A stretch of DNA of 64,000 bases, taken from positions 5,704,001-5,768,000 of the forward strand of contig NZ_CP014504.1 of NCBI RefSeq assembly GCF_001590605.1. The letters run 5' to 3'. Source of the DNA: Pedobacter cryoconitis. Its GTDB lineage: Bacteria; Bacteroidota; Bacteroidia; Sphingobacteriales; Sphingobacteriaceae. This document shows, piece by piece, positions 63,383-64,000 of the stretch. Both the position numbers and the translations under genes were made by a program. How positions within the stretch are numbered: the stretch's first letter is position 1; every line of letters starts with the position of its first letter. The notes beneath the pieces were generated by a model. The model was given only the letters and a program-made list of their open reading frames with translations, made no database searches and was not told the DNA's origin.

Positions 63383-63520
63383 CTGTTTATATTTAGAAAC
63401 AGGATCCATGCAGATGTTAAAATAGCTTAATAACTGGATAAACAGGTATTGCTTTTTTTGGTGAAAACATCCTTTCTTTAACCTAACCAATATAAACCAA
63501 AAACGTATAAAACGATAAGA

Positions 63521-64000
63521 ATGAGAAAGAATCAATTTGCTGTAGTGCTGATCATCTCCCTGTTTTTTTTGTGGGGCTTTGCACTCAATTTAAATCCTAT
63601 CCTTATTCCTCATTTAAAGAAAGCGTGCCAGCTTTCTGACACACAATCTGCATTTATAGACTCTGCTTCTTATATCGCTTATTTCCTGCTGGCTATTCCC
63701 GCCGGCAAATTCATGAAAAGGTTTGGCTATAAAGGTGGGATTGTATTGGGATTATTGCTATTTGCTACCGGGGCTTTTCTTTTTTATCCCGCAGCAATAA
63801 CCAGGTCTTATATCTTCTTTTTAATTGCACTATTCATTATAGCCAGTGGGCTCGCTTTCCTGGAAACCGCTGCCAATCCATATATTACAGTACTGGGAGA
63901 TGAAAAAGGAGCAACCCAGCGCTTAAACTTCGCACAATCTTTCAATGGACTTGCTTCTACGCTGGCGCCTTTTCTAGGAGGAATGTTTATTCTCTCGGGG
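63521..64000 (+). CDS. FucP-like sugar MFS transporter, 5' part
   Basis: The ATG at 63521 opens 160 codons that run off the right edge. The sequence is that of a major facilitator of the FucP/glucose-galactose group: LFFLWGFALNLNPILIPHLK in the first membrane helix, AYFLLAIPAGKFMKRFGYKG between helices 2 and 3, and LAFLETAANPYITVLGDEKG with RLNFAQSFNGLAS in helix 4 to 5. Substrate (a hexose or fucose) cannot be fixed from the N-terminus alone. Confidence 0.9.
   Translation, partial: MRKNQFAVVLIISLFFLWGFALNLNPILIPHLKKACQLSDTQSAFIDSASYIAYFLLAIPAGKFMKRFGYKGGIVLGLLLFATGAFLFYPAAITRSYIFFLIALFIIASGLAFLETAANPYITVLGDEKGATQRLNFAQSFNGLASTLAPFLGGMFILSG

Noticed and set aside
1..64000. CRISPR array
   Set aside because: The only short tandem repeats (16119-16151, 16344-16379, 53671-53769) have no unique spacers and no cas genes are present.

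Overview
The window looks like the chromosome of a Sphingobacteriaceae bacterium, most probably Pedobacter or a close relative. This rests on SusC/SusD transport genes, DUF5777, DUF885 and Lnb/DUF4105 proteins, LytS/LytTR regulators, a family-typical Bacteroidetes arginine-cluster acetyltransferase, A-rich translation starts without clear Shine-Dalgarno sites, and moderate AT richness. Genus assignment is inference; no rRNA is present.

Left core (1-16620): 5' end of rpmB, acs, a CsbD gene with a broken second copy, a SymE-like gene, a MauE/propeller/secreted-peptide cluster, an M16 peptidase, surE-(membrane protein)-lpxB, two paralogous stand-alone receiver proteins, a ribulose monophosphate pair (hxlB-hxlA) divergent from an AraC regulator, and a DUF885 lipoprotein. 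A composite intergenic repeat (11-bp and 10-bp tandem units around a 17-bp inverted repeat) lies at 16119-16380.

Integrated island (about 16833-34212): bounded by a 42-bp direct repeat of the 3' half of tRNA-Ala(GGC), with a complete tRNA-Tyr copy beside each repeat and matching 24-bp candidate integrase arm sites inside each end. It carries a tyrosine recombinase, a RadC-like protein, an SF2 helicase-like protein, an XRE regulator next to a perfect palindrome, and many unrecognised genes. No conjugation genes are visible. Its largest gene encodes a 1649-residue protein with an N-terminal STAND-like P-loop NTPase, a very long helical middle and a C-terminal phospholipase-D-like HDR domain, a good candidate for an uncharacterised defence NTPase. 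A GC-richer block with several strong nested stems (24925-25458) may be a structured RNA.

Right core (34287-64000): an Lnb/DUF4105 protein, an alpha/beta hydrolase, a LytS kinase, then a metzincin-type protease, SusC, SusD and a LytTR regulator on one strand. Next come a TonB-like protein, a 1201-residue phosphoesterase/beta-barrel fusion, and an acetyltransferase whose 3' end is tandemly repeated. A lipoprotein/cytochrome c/YceI/DUF5777 cluster diverges from an ECF sigma factor gene. The window ends with serC-DUF1015, a reduced arginine-cluster remnant (acetyltransferase plus argE with an apparent N-terminal frameshift) and the start of a FucP-like sugar transporter.
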